Shown: positions 34,711 through 43,493 of the stretch, one piece after another
Numbering within the stretch: the first letter of the stretch is position 1
Layout of the letters: every line of letters starts with the position of its first letter
Origin: G963668605 sp963668605
GTDB taxonomy: Bacteria > Acidobacteriota > Terriglobia > Bryobacterales > Bryobacteraceae
NCBI GenBank assembly: GCA_963668605.1
Contig: OY764903.1
Coordinates: forward strand, 6,572,001-6,636,000
Length of the DNA: 64,000 nucleotides
Direction: 5' to 3'
The notes under the pieces: generated by a model
What the model saw: only the letters and a program-made list of their open reading frames with translations
What the model was told of the DNA's origin: nothing
Databases searched by the model: none
Position numbers and translations under genes: made by a program

Positions 34711-37700
34711 TCACGTTTGGATAACGACCGTGAGATCGCTGCCGGGGTCCGGAGTCGCGACCGCCAGGATATCGAACGCGAGGCTGTCGCCCTCGTTGAG
34801 GACCGGAGTCGGCCAGATGGTCGGACGCACGGTGGCGCCGATGCTGTGGTTCTTCGTGAAGATCGCGTCGAACGTCTGCGCGTTCTGGTCGGCGGCGAGC
34901 ACCTGGACATACTCCTCGTCTGCTTGGCCGAGGTTGATGTGGACGAACTCGCCCACGTCGAAGCCCAGCCTGTTCGCACCGTACGACGCCGTGTTGACGG
35001 TCTGCTGGCCCACACCCAGCACCACCTCCTGGATGATGAAGATGCCGAAGTCGTTGTACGGCAGGCGGCGCGTGGCGGGCTTGCCGTACCCTCCGTCCAC
35101 GAGCCAGTCATAGGTGTTCTTGTAGCCATCGGGGAGCTTCTGCGCGATGCCCATGTACTCCAGCAGCTCCCACGTCGCGCCATCGTCGCGGGACACCTTT
35201 ACGCGGTACGCGCTCTGGCCGTCCGTGGTGGGCACCTGGACGTACGCATAGATGCACCGGATTGACGCGCTATCCTGCACGCGCATCGGGATCACCACCG
35301 TGTCCGCAACCGCGAGCGCGCCGGGGATCTGGAACGTGTACGCACCGCCGTTGCACGTCCGGTCGCCAGGCATGAAAGGCTCGCTGTGGTGGCCCAGCGG
35401 GAACGTCCTGAACGTGCCGTACCCGAAGTTGTTGGCCACGCCGACGACCGCCGCGACCACGCAGGCTGTGGGGAGCTTCGCCTCGATCCGCGCCGGGAGT
35501 CCCGGCGTCCGGAAGAATCCCTTCTTGACGCTGAACGTGAACGTCTTGCTGTCGAGCTTGAAGAACCGGATGCCAGCAGAGTGCGGCGTCCGGAGAGTCT
35601 CGAAGCAGGCGAAGTCAGGGCGCGTGTCATCGGCCCAACGCCTCGCCAACTGGAAGGTGCCGGTCGGCACCACGTCGCCCTCGCTACCGGGTCCGACGAT
35701 CTGCGCGCACTCGTACGACCGCCGATACCCAACGTCCGGACTCTTCGCCTCGTCGTTGAACATCACGAAGTCGCCCACCCGGAACACGCGCGCCGTGGCC
35801 GGGTTCACACTGCAGGCCACCGTAACCGGATCGGTGTCCTTGTCGATGGCCGCGTCGATGCTGGCCCACAGATCGACCGCCAACTCGTCCACGTAATAGA
35901 GCATCATGGCGATCTCGTGCGCGGAGACGATGTTCATGTTCCCGGCGTCGTCCGGTTCCACCTCCATCTCGTCCAGCACGAACGTCCCATAGTCGGAGAG
36001 CTTCGTCGTGCCAATGACCATTCCCGGCACCCCGGTGTCGTACAGGATCTCCTCCGGCACGGGCGTCGGTTCCACATCGGCGGGCTTCGGTCCAGCCACG
36101 AGGTCGTACATCGAGTCCGTGGTCGTGCGGCCTTGCACATCGATGGAGAAGTCCTTGTTGAGCTTCCAGGAGACGACGCGGAACTCCCCGGCGCCACTGG
36201 GCATGTCGGCGTGCGTCATCGAGCAGACCATCCCCGGTTCCGTGTTGAGCGCGAGCGCCGTGGTCTTGAACCCGATCTGGCGGGCGGCTTTCCACTCCGC
36301 TGCGCTGGTCCCGCCCAACTCCTCGCGCAGCCGGGTGCTGACGATTCGCGCGGCCTGGCTCTTGGTGGACGTGCCGGAGAGGTTGACGCTCGACTTCAGG
36401 TACATCGGACCCGCGCCGCCGCCCACGTAGACGGCGTGATCGATGTCGTACACCGCCACGCTATTGTTCACGAACGCGAAGTCCTGGTCCGCGAAGTTGG
36501 CCGTCAGGTGGTTGAAAGACGGTTTGGCCGGAGCCAGTTGCAGGCTGCGGAACAGGATGTTGCCCTCCGTGAACGCCTCGGCCACGCTGCTGTTCTCGCG
36601 CATACCGATCCTGAGTTTCCCGAACGAGAACGTGTAATAGCCGAGGCAGTTCATCAGCACTTCCTGGAGCCAGTCCCGCAGGGGCTTCTCCTCCTGGAGC
36701 GTGCCGCGGAACGCGAACTGCGTTTCGCTGCCGGTTCCGACCATCTTGGTAACAGAGTCGTTGCAGATCGCGGCGGCGTCGATCGCCGCCTGCACGTCGA
36801 ACAAAGCTTCGGCGGCGTTCAAGTGTGCGGTCGTTGCGTCCGCGCCCAGCCGGAGGCCGCGCGCACGGAATACCATGTTGACGGCGATCCAGACCGGATT
36901 CACCATGCACGGCCCATACACACGCACGCTGGGACTGGTCCACACCCACCCGCTCAAACCCTGCGCGACCGTCGCGATCATCGCGTGGTCGCCGGGGCTC
37001 GAGAGTTGGAGGCCCTTTGCGTCCGACCTGCGAATCACGATGAACGCCGTGCCCGCCGCGAAGTTGTCCAGGAGCGTCGAGTTGCCGGAGTACACCTTCC
37101 GGAAGTCGCCGCCCGTCAGATTGCCGGATTGGTCGAGAGAGAAGAAGTCGCCCGCGCCGGCCGGATCGGTGCCCATCACCGTCCGGAGGCCGAGGTCGTT
37201 CTTGGGGAAGCCGTGGTGCGCCTGCCCGTCGAGCGTGTGGCCAACCAGCGTCTCTGCGTTGCCGTCGCCGTCCTTGTCCTCGTAGTGAGTCGGCGTGTAC
37301 GCCACGAGCGGGCCTTCGCCCACGATGCCCAACGCCTCGTAGAAGTCGCTCTCGTCGCGGCCAGCCGCCACCTTGCAGTTGACCGGCATCTCGGTGTCCG
37401 TGTACACCTCCGCGAGTACTTGGTCGTAAATCGAATCCGCGACCAGCGACACGCTGGTAAGCATGGACCGGCCAAAGCCCCACACGCCGGTCGAGTTGTC
37501 CTTGATCCGGACGCCTTGGGGCACTGCGATGATGCCGCCGTAATAACGCTTCATCCCGTGCGCGAGGCACCCGTTCGGCGTGTCGTAATTCTTGTCGCAG
37601 GAGTTGGCGGCGGCGTCGGGGAAATGAACCAGATCCATCGCGCCGTGGTCGGCGTAGGGGCACGCCTGCGAGTTGAACGCCTTCCAGCAGGTGCGCGAGA

Positions 37701-38571
37701 TCTTGCGCGTCGGGTACGGCAGGTTCAACTCGTACAGGCCATCGGACCCGGTGACCTTGAACTCCGGGCCAGCATCGCAGGACCAGTTGACGATATCGCC
37801 CTTCCAGAGGTCGACCTTGACGCCCGTGCCCACGTGGAACAGGGAGAAGGCGATCGTCGCCCGGTACAGGTCCACGTCGTTGGCGAGGTCACGCATCACG
37901 CGGTCGGCGTTGCCGAACGTGAACAAGGCGTCGTCTGACTCGTTGCCCATGCCCTGCGAGATGCCGTCGAAGTCGATCAGCCGCGCCTGGTAGAGTTGCC
38001 CGCCCACTGTGCAACGCCGGTCGGAGAGAAAGATTGCGGGATACCCCGCTTGGAGAGGCTGGATCTTGATGAGCGGGACGACCTGCTGGACCTGCGAGAG
38101 CAGAGCGGTCTGGAGCGGCGCGGACGGGAAACGGGTGCTGGTCGAGTTGAGCGTGTAGGCCGGAGTCGAGGACGGGATCTCGACCAGCGTCACGCCGATG
38201 GAGCAGATCCAGTCCGCGACCATCGCCCAAGACAGAGGCTCGTTCTCAAACCGGCAGGTGATCGCGGTCGTCCCATTGCCGTCGTCGTTGGGCGCGTTGT
38301 AGGTGAAGGTGCCGTACGGCCCGTACTTCGACTCCCAAAAGTTCCGGAGGGCGATGCGCTGGGTGTCGTTCATCCACGTGCGCCGCACGGTGAACCGCCG
38401 CGCGCCCGTGCCCAGCAGGAACCGCTGCTCGATCTTCGCGTTGCCCGACCCGAACTGATGGATGGCCACGTCCGGATGGCTCGCGCGCCCGTACGGGTAA
38501 TCGGGCACGATGGGGAACGTGCCGGAGGCAGCGATCTCCGGAACGGTGATGTTGCCGATGGTGTCAGCCAT
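34711..38571 (-). CDS. tail-tip/hub protein with gpL-like Cys cluster
   Basis: 1286 aa. Residues about 80-140 resemble the minor tail domain seen at 41833 (RNFWESKYGPYGTFTYN). Residues 290-350 carry four spaced Cys: KISRTCWKAF, SQACPYADHG, NSCDKNYDTP, NGCLAHGMKRYYGG. This matches the Cys arrangement of tail-tip proteins of the lambda gpL type, which hold an iron-sulfur cluster. Central parts (DWLQEVLMNCLGYYTFSFGKLRIG, AADRQIGFKT-like) fit a tail hub. The C-terminus is beta-rich with DNYDWLVDGG-like text. It appears to fuse tip and central-fibre functions in one chain. Confidence 0.65.
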   Translation of the reverse strand: MADTIGNITVPEIAASGTFPIVPDYPYGRASHPDVAIHQFGSGNAKIEQRFLLGTGARRFTVRRTWMNDTQRIALRNFWESKYGPYGTFTYNAPNDDGNGTTAITCRFENEPLSWAMVADWICSIGVTLVEIPSSTPAYTLNSTSTRFPSAPLQTALLSQVQQVVPLIKIQPLQAGYPAIFLSDRRCTVGGQLYQARLIDFDGISQGMGNESDDALFTFGNADRVMRDLANDVDLYRATIAFSLFHVGTGVKVDLWKGDIVNWSCDAGPEFKVTGSDGLYELNLPYPTRKISRTCWKAFNSQACPYADHGAMDLVHFPDAAANSCDKNYDTPNGCLAHGMKRYYGGIIAVPQGVRIKDNSTGVWGFGRSMLTSVSLVADSIYDQVLAEVYTDTEMPVNCKVAAGRDESDFYEALGIVGEGPLVAYTPTHYEDKDGDGNAETLVGHTLDGQAHHGFPKNDLGLRTVMGTDPAGAGDFFSLDQSGNLTGGDFRKVYSGNSTLLDNFAAGTAFIVIRRSDAKGLQLSSPGDHAMIATVAQGLSGWVWTSPSVRVYGPCMVNPVWIAVNMVFRARGLRLGADATTAHLNAAEALFDVQAAIDAAAICNDSVTKMVGTGSETQFAFRGTLQEEKPLRDWLQEVLMNCLGYYTFSFGKLRIGMRENSSVAEAFTEGNILFRSLQLAPAKPSFNHLTANFADQDFAFVNNSVAVYDIDHAVYVGGGAGPMYLKSSVNLSGTSTKSQAARIVSTRLREELGGTSAAEWKAARQIGFKTTALALNTEPGMVCSMTHADMPSGAGEFRVVSWKLNKDFSIDVQGRTTTDSMYDLVAGPKPADVEPTPVPEEILYDTGVPGMVIGTTKLSDYGTFVLDEMEVEPDDAGNMNIVSAHEIAMMLYYVDELAVDLWASIDAAIDKDTDPVTVACSVNPATARVFRVGDFVMFNDEAKSPDVGYRRSYECAQIVGPGSEGDVVPTGTFQLARRWADDTRPDFACFETLRTPHSAGIRFFKLDSKTFTFSVKKGFFRTPGLPARIEAKLPTACVVAAVVGVANNFGYGTFRTFPLGHHSEPFMPGDRTCNGGAYTFQIPGALAVADTVVIPMRVQDSASIRCIYAYVQVPTTDGQSAYRVKVSRDDGATWELLEYMGIAQKLPDGYKNTYDWLVDGGYGKPATRRLPYNDFGIFIIQEVVLGVGQQTVNTASYGANRLGFDVGEFVHINLGQADEEYVQVLAADQNAQTFDAIFTKNHSIGATVRPTIWPTPVLNEGDSLAFDILAVATPDPGSDLTVVIQT

Positions 38572-38574
38572 GGG

Positions 38575-38844
38575 TTACCGATCCTCGACCTTGACGGAGA
38601 TGGTTCGGTCGTCCGTCCTGCCGCCAACGGTGACGATCCGGTTGGTGACGAGGTACGTGGTGCCAGCCTGCCCGCCGCGCAGCCACACCGTCGCCTTGGT
38701 CGTGGTGTTCGACGCGATCACCTGTTCGAGGAACGCGCCCTCTTCCAGCAGCCACTCGCTCGTGGAGATTTCGTCGCCAGCCAGCCAGAGCGACCAGTCC
38801 ACCGAGTAGTCGAGGACCGCATCCGGATCTTTGGCAAACGTCAT
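38575..38844 (-). CDS. small phage tail-region protein
   Basis: 89 aa opening MTFAKDPDAVLDYSVDWSLW and then GDEISTSEW, VWLRGGQAGTTYLVTNRIV, GGRTDDRTISVKVEDR. This is the beta-sandwich text commonly seen in small structural proteins of tailed phages. Its ATG overlaps the upstream stop (ATGA) at 38841-38844, and the hub gene starts three bases after its end. Probably a virion or tail-assembly protein; no more precise role can be read. Confidence 0.65.
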   Translation of the reverse strand: MTFAKDPDAVLDYSVDWSLWLAGDEISTSEWLLEEGAFLEQVIASNTTTKATVWLRGGQAGTTYLVTNRIVTVGGRTDDRTISVKVEDR

Positions 38845-39466
38845 GCGTCGATGCTCCTGTCTTCAGTTCGCGGGTGAATGGTCCGGTCCTCTGCGGCGGG
38901 CACGAGGACGCGCTTCTCGCGCCGTACCGTGTGGCGCCGGTCTTCAACCGCGGGCCGGAGGGTCCGCGCCTCCCTCCGCACGCGCAACGTGCGGCTGGCT
39001 GGCGTCCCGACTGACGACAGCATGAAGCCGGAGACGCGCGACCAGCCCGCCGCCACACCCGCCAACGAGCGCACGCAGGACGCGCGCCCGAGGACGGTGG
39101 AGTACCGGACGCCTCGCCGCCCAGCGGGCGCACACGGGCCAACTGTGCGCCAAGGGTGGCCGATCCCGCGGCAACTCCCACCAGCCTCCGGACGACCGCC
39201 AGGCGCGCGGTCACACGACCGGACGCCGCCGCGATCCCGCGCAGGGAGCGAGCCACCCGGAGCGCGCCGGAGACAGTGCCGCCGCCAGCAGCCAAGCCAG
39301 CCACCGGGAGGACGCGCGCCAGCCGCCCGGTGGTGGTTCCTTGGCCACTGGCGGCGCCGGCCATGCGCCGGAGCACCGCCAGACGTGCGGCGCCGACGCC
39401 CTGGCCGAACGCCACACCCGTGAGGGCATGGATCGTCTTGCCGCCAAAGAGCAGGAGCAGGGACAT
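38841..39466 (-). pseudogene. 20-residue-repeat tail protein with a one-base frameshift
   Basis: The frame from 39466 (MSLLLLFGGKTIHA) contains five successive 20-residue repeats of the form G-hydrophobic-A-A/S-G...A-x-L-A...R-x-L. Near 39109 the frame is lost, but adding one base restores a sixth exact 20-residue repeat (GEASGYSTVLGRASCVRSLA) and the frame ending at 38841, whose stop overlaps the next ATG. The repaired product would have about 208 aa with an Arg-rich C-terminus. It is listed as frameshifted; a sequencing error is possible. Confidence 0.6.
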
Positions 39467-39469
39467 GGT

Positions 39470-41011
39470 TTACTTCTGGACGGCGATCTCGAAACACTCC
39501 GCGCCGCCCATGCGCTGGAGAATGATGAAGACGAGCTTCGTCGCGCCGTCCACGAACATCGCCGTGGACATGCGCTGGCCGACCGCCGCCGTGCCGGAGG
39601 GATAGCGGAGGTAGTACGCCGGGGAGAGGACCCGGTTCTTCACGTCGAACTTGAGGCACCTCTGCAATCCGTTCGGGTTGATGAAGGCGAACCGCCCGCC
39701 GCCCGTGTACGGATCGGGCGTCACCGTCGTGCCGGTCGTGAACGTCATTCCGGACCCGCCGTAAACGACGGCGGCGGTCCACGCTCCGGTCGCAGCACCC
39801 GCGATATCGAACAGATCCATAACCGCGCCCGCTGCGCCACGGAAGACGTACACATAGCTATGGCGGGAGAGTTTCTGCGCGTCCGGCCGGATGAAGAACG
39901 ACGGGCAGTTGATCGACCCAGCAGCGTGCGCCGCCGAGCGGGCGGCGAACGTGGTCGGGTCCCAGGTGTTCGCCGTGATGTTGTACGTGAACGTGCTGCT
40001 GCTCCCGGACCCCCAGTACAGGATGCGGTCGCCGTTGTTCTCGATCACGAAGATGGCGTTCGCGGAGGGCGTCACCGTCCACGCCGGGACCGTATAGACC
40101 GGCGAGGCGCCAGCCGTGTGCGAGGTGATGTTCCTGCGCTGGCCAACGGCGGTCGGGTTCACCGTGTCCTGGACGATGCGGATCTGGAAGTTCCTGTACT
40201 CGTTCAACAACACGCCGGAGTCGCCGCTGGCCGCATGTCCAGTGATGCTCGTCGCGGCGGTCGCGGTCGCGGTTAGGTTGCCGAAGAACCCGTCCCCAGG
40301 ATCTGCGTCGAACGGCACGTACGACTCATCGAGAGCCAGGAAACTGGAGTCGGTACTCAACGTCGCGGGCAAGTTCGTGGTGGCGAGGTTGCCGGAGAAC
40401 GAGTTGGTCGCGATGTCGTAATACTTCCAGCAGCCAGCAGCCAGCGTGCCCGCGCTCAACATGTACAACCGGCCCGACCGGATCTCGTACGCATCGCCAG
40501 CCTGCGGCGTGAACGAGAGCGGGGTGTCGAGATAGATTGTCGGAGTCGTGCCGCCCGTGTTGCCGACGATGTACGCCGATTCCGTCTTGCCAGACCCGCC
40601 CGCGCTGTTGCCGATGATGCGGATCTTGAAGCCGTTCGAGTTGCCCTTGTTGACCAACTGGTTCGGCGCCACAGCAGCAGGCAGTGCGGTGCTCAGAACG
40701 ATGCTGGTGGTCGTGTTGCCTCCAGCCAGCACTCCGCGCGGACCCAACGCAGGCATCATGACCGCGCCCGCGCCGGCGCCGAACGTGCCGGTCAGACCCG
40801 GCGAAGCCAACTGCATCCAGTCGTCGTCCTCCACGTCGTACTGCCACAGCGTGGTGGCGTTGACCAGCATGTACACGTACGCTCCCCGGTCGCTGTTGTT
40901 GCGGAGGCCCGCGATCAATTGCGTGCCCGCGCCAGACACCGCAGGCGCGTTGGCGATGGGACGCCACTCGGGGAGATCGATCAACGGCTTGAAAGCGAGA
41001 GTCGTGGGCAT
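39470..41011 (-). CDS. phage tail-region structural protein
   Basis: 513 aa, soluble, Ala/Gly/Thr-rich beta structure (VYMLVNATTLWQYDVEDDDW, MLSAGTLAAGCWKYYD). Kelch-like repeating strands with WxY or LWxYD elements suggest a beta-propeller-like domain. It lies between tail fibre-type genes with gaps of one to three bases on either side. Probably a virion tail protein; exact position unknown. Confidence 0.55.
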   Translation of the reverse strand: MPTTLAFKPLIDLPEWRPIANAPAVSGAGTQLIAGLRNNSDRGAYVYMLVNATTLWQYDVEDDDWMQLASPGLTGTFGAGAGAVMMPALGPRGVLAGGNTTTSIVLSTALPAAVAPNQLVNKGNSNGFKIRIIGNSAGGSGKTESAYIVGNTGGTTPTIYLDTPLSFTPQAGDAYEIRSGRLYMLSAGTLAAGCWKYYDIATNSFSGNLATTNLPATLSTDSSFLALDESYVPFDADPGDGFFGNLTATATAATSITGHAASGDSGVLLNEYRNFQIRIVQDTVNPTAVGQRRNITSHTAGASPVYTVPAWTVTPSANAIFVIENNGDRILYWGSGSSSTFTYNITANTWDPTTFAARSAAHAAGSINCPSFFIRPDAQKLSRHSYVYVFRGAAGAVMDLFDIAGAATGAWTAAVVYGGSGMTFTTGTTVTPDPYTGGGRFAFINPNGLQRCLKFDVKNRVLSPAYYLRYPSGTAAVGQRMSTAMFVDGATKLVFIILQRMGGAECFEIAVQK

Positions 41012-41012
41012 G

Positions 41013-41423
41013 TTAGGAAATCCTTTGCCGAACGGAATTGTTCCAGAGATTGCGATCCAACGGTTTGCAGAGCACGTCCCAGGCGTTGCCGGTGTTCAAC
41101 TGGCTCATGTTGGTCACCGTCGAGACGGTCGTGACCGTACCCGAACTGACCGTGACAGCGGCGGTGTTGTCCACGGTAACGCGCGTCCTGCCGGTGCCGG
41201 GGTCCTGCGAGATGGGACGGGTGAGAGCTTCGAGGATCGCCCAGAGCGCCGCCGCCACGTCAGTGAGGCTCACCTCCTGCGTGCCGTCCGCGCGCACGCT
41301 GGCGTGCTGCTCCGATCCCTCCGCGCCGTCCGTGAGCTTCACACGCTGGTAATGCCGCCCGCCAGCCTCGTCGGTGGCGACCGTCGCGCCAGCACCGGGC
41401 GAGATATCGATGTTGTCGGCCAT
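41013..41423 (-). CDS. small phage structural protein
   Basis: 136 aa opening MADNIDISPGAGATVATDEAG then HYQRVKLTDG. It contains the helix AALWAILEALTRP and a Thr/Val-rich strand segment. This N-terminal pattern is frequent in small proteins of siphovirus tail regions. It is packed between two tail genes with gaps of one and four bases. Confidence 0.6.
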   Translation of the reverse strand: MADNIDISPGAGATVATDEAGGRHYQRVKLTDGAEGSEQHASVRADGTQEVSLTDVAAALWAILEALTRPISQDPGTGRTRVTVDNTAAVTVSSGTVTTVSTVTNMSQLNTGNAWDVLCKPLDRNLWNNSVRQRIS

Positions 41424-41427
41424 CGAG

Positions 41428-41823
41428 TTAGTCCTCCTTCAGCACGAGCGTTCCGACCGCGAACTGGCCGTAGTCATCCTGATCGACGGTCTTGGGAGTC
41501 GGAAGCGTGTCCCAATACAGGAGCGCGCCCGCGAGGGAAGCGAAGACGCCGAACGCCACAGCCTCCGGCCAGTTGGCGAGCGCGGGACCGAACTGGATGT
41601 TGTTCGTGTTCGCGATCTTCCGGACGTTGCCAACGTCGGTCGCGGGCGCACCGAACGTGATGGCTTGGCGCGCGTAACCGTTGCCAGCCAGTTCCGTGCC
41701 CGCAGAGTTGTCATCGGCGGGCGCCACGGAGTAGAGGCCAACGTACGGCGCGACTCCGGTGAGGTCCGTGCCGCGCAGGACGTTGAGCACGGCATCGGTG
41801 TGAGACTGCGACTTTCCGGGCAT
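41428..41823 (-). CDS. phage tail-fibre-like protein
   Basis: 131 aa with the pattern APYVGLYSVAPADD, AGTELAGNGYARQAITFGAP, ANWPEAVAFGVF, LLYWDTLPTPKTVD, DDYGQFAVGTL. This whole-length pattern is typical of a small, widespread phage tail-fibre-associated protein. Ten bases separate it from the minor tail gene upstream. Confidence 0.7.
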   Translation of the reverse strand: MPGKSQSHTDAVLNVLRGTDLTGVAPYVGLYSVAPADDNSAGTELAGNGYARQAITFGAPATDVGNVRKIANTNNIQFGPALANWPEAVAFGVFASLAGALLYWDTLPTPKTVDQDDYGQFAVGTLVLKED

Positions 41824-41832
41824 GGGTTTCTC

Positions 41833-42234
41833 CTAAGCGAGTTCGATCAGTTCGATCTGCACGTCCGACCTGCCAGGCGTCACGGACTGGCTCCAGTCGG
41901 TGTTGAACCGGACCACGTACCTGCCGGTCACAGCCGCGCCGGTCGGGTCGTACGAGAACTTGGGGTTCGTCTCGTACGGGTCGTAAAAGTAGAACGGTTC
42001 GTGCGTGCCATTCCGCGCATCGTAGAACGTCCGGAGCGCGGCCAACTGCGAGGGTGTCAGCCGCTTCGTCAGGTTCCACTTCTTGCGGCTGGTCGCCGCC
42101 TGCGCCGACCGTTGCGACTCGCCATTCCGGTACTCGTTGTCGATGACCGGGTACTCGCGCGTGTGGGTGAACGCGCGAGACAGGCTGTTGGGCAGCACAG
42201 CAGTCGCTACTGCATTCTGAATGGCACCGGGCAT
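41833..42234 (-). CDS. minor tail / distal tail protein
   Basis: 133 aa. RLTPSQLAALRTFYDARNG followed by EPFYFYDPYETNP and VVRFNTDWSQSV is the signature of minor tail proteins acting between tape measure and tail tip (lambda gpM position). A related motif occurs near the N-terminus of the hub protein at 34711. It is separated from the tape measure by the two-gene TIR cassette, which interrupts the expected adjacency. Confidence 0.7.
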   Translation of the reverse strand: MPGAIQNAVATAVLPNSLSRAFTHTREYPVIDNEYRNGESQRSAQAATSRKKWNLTKRLTPSQLAALRTFYDARNGTHEPFYFYDPYETNPKFSYDPTGAAVTGRYVVRFNTDWSQSVTPGRSDVQIELIELA

Positions 42235-42343
42235 GGCAGGTGAAGATCCTGGATTCTCAGGATACGGATGGCTGTACGAACCTGACAGTCAACTGGCTAG
42301 AAAGTTCGGACGGCGAGCACGCTGTGAATGAAGGCAATACCGG

Positions 42344-42910
42344 CTAGCTTGCAGCCTTGACAAGTTCGGCCAAGCCGTGCGGAAAGTCGTGTCGAAGGTC
42401 TACGTACCGGACACCCTGCAGGTCGGATGGTATAGCGGCATCACTTAGCAGCACCGGTATCACCTTGATGCCCTTCGCACGTGCAAGGCCAAGTTCAAAG
42501 GCGAGATTGGCTCTTTCCGTTTGTGACAAGAGAGCGACAAAAGTGTCAGCATTATCGACCGCCTTCTCGATTAAAGAGTGGATCTGGTCTCCTGGCCTCA
42601 ACTGCTCGATATCGAGCCAGACTTTCACTCCATTCTCCCGCAGGGCCTCGGCGATTTCCTGGGCCCGTTGCTGGTCCTGATGCGAATACGATAAGAACAC
42701 ATGCGGTGCGACTCTGAGCTTTCTCGCTGCTCGCGCGACGTACCCACTGTAAATGCCGGTCAATAGGGCGACCGCGATTGATACCAAGCTAACGGCGACG
42801 TCAGAAACACCCAACGTTCGGACCAATACGATCACGAGGCCCGAAACCGATGCGACGCCCCCGATTATGGACAGGAGACCAGTCGACGTGGATACCTGGC
42901 CTCGTCTCAT
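42344..42910 (-). CDS. TIR-domain protein with two N-terminal TM helices
   Basis: 188 aa. Two TM helices (about 12-33 and 38-58) anchor a cytosolic TIR/TIR_2 domain from about residue 70: HVFLSYSHQDQQRAQEIAEAL, VKVWLDIEQLRPGDQI, TFVALLSQ, LAFELGLARAKGIKVIPVLL. The Glu in the FELGLA helix fits the conserved acidic position of bacterial TIR domains, many of which hydrolyse NAD in anti-phage defence. The gene overlaps the 4-TM gene (ATGA) and sits between tape measure and minor tail genes. Its role in superinfection exclusion or host killing is inferred. Confidence 0.75.
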   Translation of the reverse strand: MRRGQVSTSTGLLSIIGGVASVSGLVIVLVRTLGVSDVAVSLVSIAVALLTGIYSGYVARAARKLRVAPHVFLSYSHQDQQRAQEIAEALRENGVKVWLDIEQLRPGDQIHSLIEKAVDNADTFVALLSQTERANLAFELGLARAKGIKVIPVLLSDAAIPSDLQGVRYVDLRHDFPHGLAELVKAAS

Positions 42911-43392
42911 TGTGCAGCCCCCGCCATCACAGCGATCAAGGTGAGAATGCCAAAGCCGAGAGGGACACCTATGCCAATTACCGGCCGCATTTCAGTTTCA
43001 GATTGCCAGCCCCATTTCCTAACGATAGTTGAAACGCTCCAAAGGCCCAAAAACATTAGTGCGATTACCCATCCTGCGAGGGCGATCTTTCCGGAGAGCA
43101 ACTGAACTCGTGCCTGCAACACTGCTGCCTGCTGGGCATCGACGGCCTGGGACTTCAGCAAAGCGCTCAACTGCCGATTTGCCTCCATGAGCCCTAATGC
43201 TCGGTCAGTTGTGAGCACGACAAACATCAAGCAGGCGGACAACATCAGGTTGAGTCCGACGGCAAGATCTTCCTTACGAAACGCCGGGTACTGGTCATTC
43301 CTTGTGACGCATTTTATGGCAACACCGAGCGCCGCACTTCCGACTGGGAAGAGAGCATACCTGAACACCGGACTGGCCAAGAATTCTTCCAT
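42907..43392 (-). CDS. four-TM membrane protein coupled to TIR protein
   Basis: 161 aa with hydrophobic helices at about 10-29, 45-62, 102-123 and 137-159. Between helices 2 and 3 lies a polar, helical stretch rich in Gln, Ala and Leu (LLKSQAVDAQQAAVLQARVQ) that could form a coiled coil. No family recognised. It is translationally coupled to the TIR gene and preceded by a 100-bp gap after the tape-measure stop, which may hold a private promoter. It may anchor, regulate or sense for the TIR partner. Confidence 0.6.
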   Translation of the reverse strand: MEEFLASPVFRYALFPVGSAALGVAIKCVTRNDQYPAFRKEDLAVGLNLMLSACLMFVVLTTDRALGLMEANRQLSALLKSQAVDAQQAAVLQARVQLLSGKIALAGWVIALMFLGLWSVSTIVRKWGWQSETEMRPVIGIGVPLGFGILTLIAVMAGAAQ

Positions 43393-43493
43393 CGAGAGCG
43401 AACCGTGCTCCAGTACAGGCTAACAGGTAAGCCGGCCTGGTGACAACGAATCTTGCCGGGACACGCTTACGGGCCTCGGCGTCAACCCGAGCT

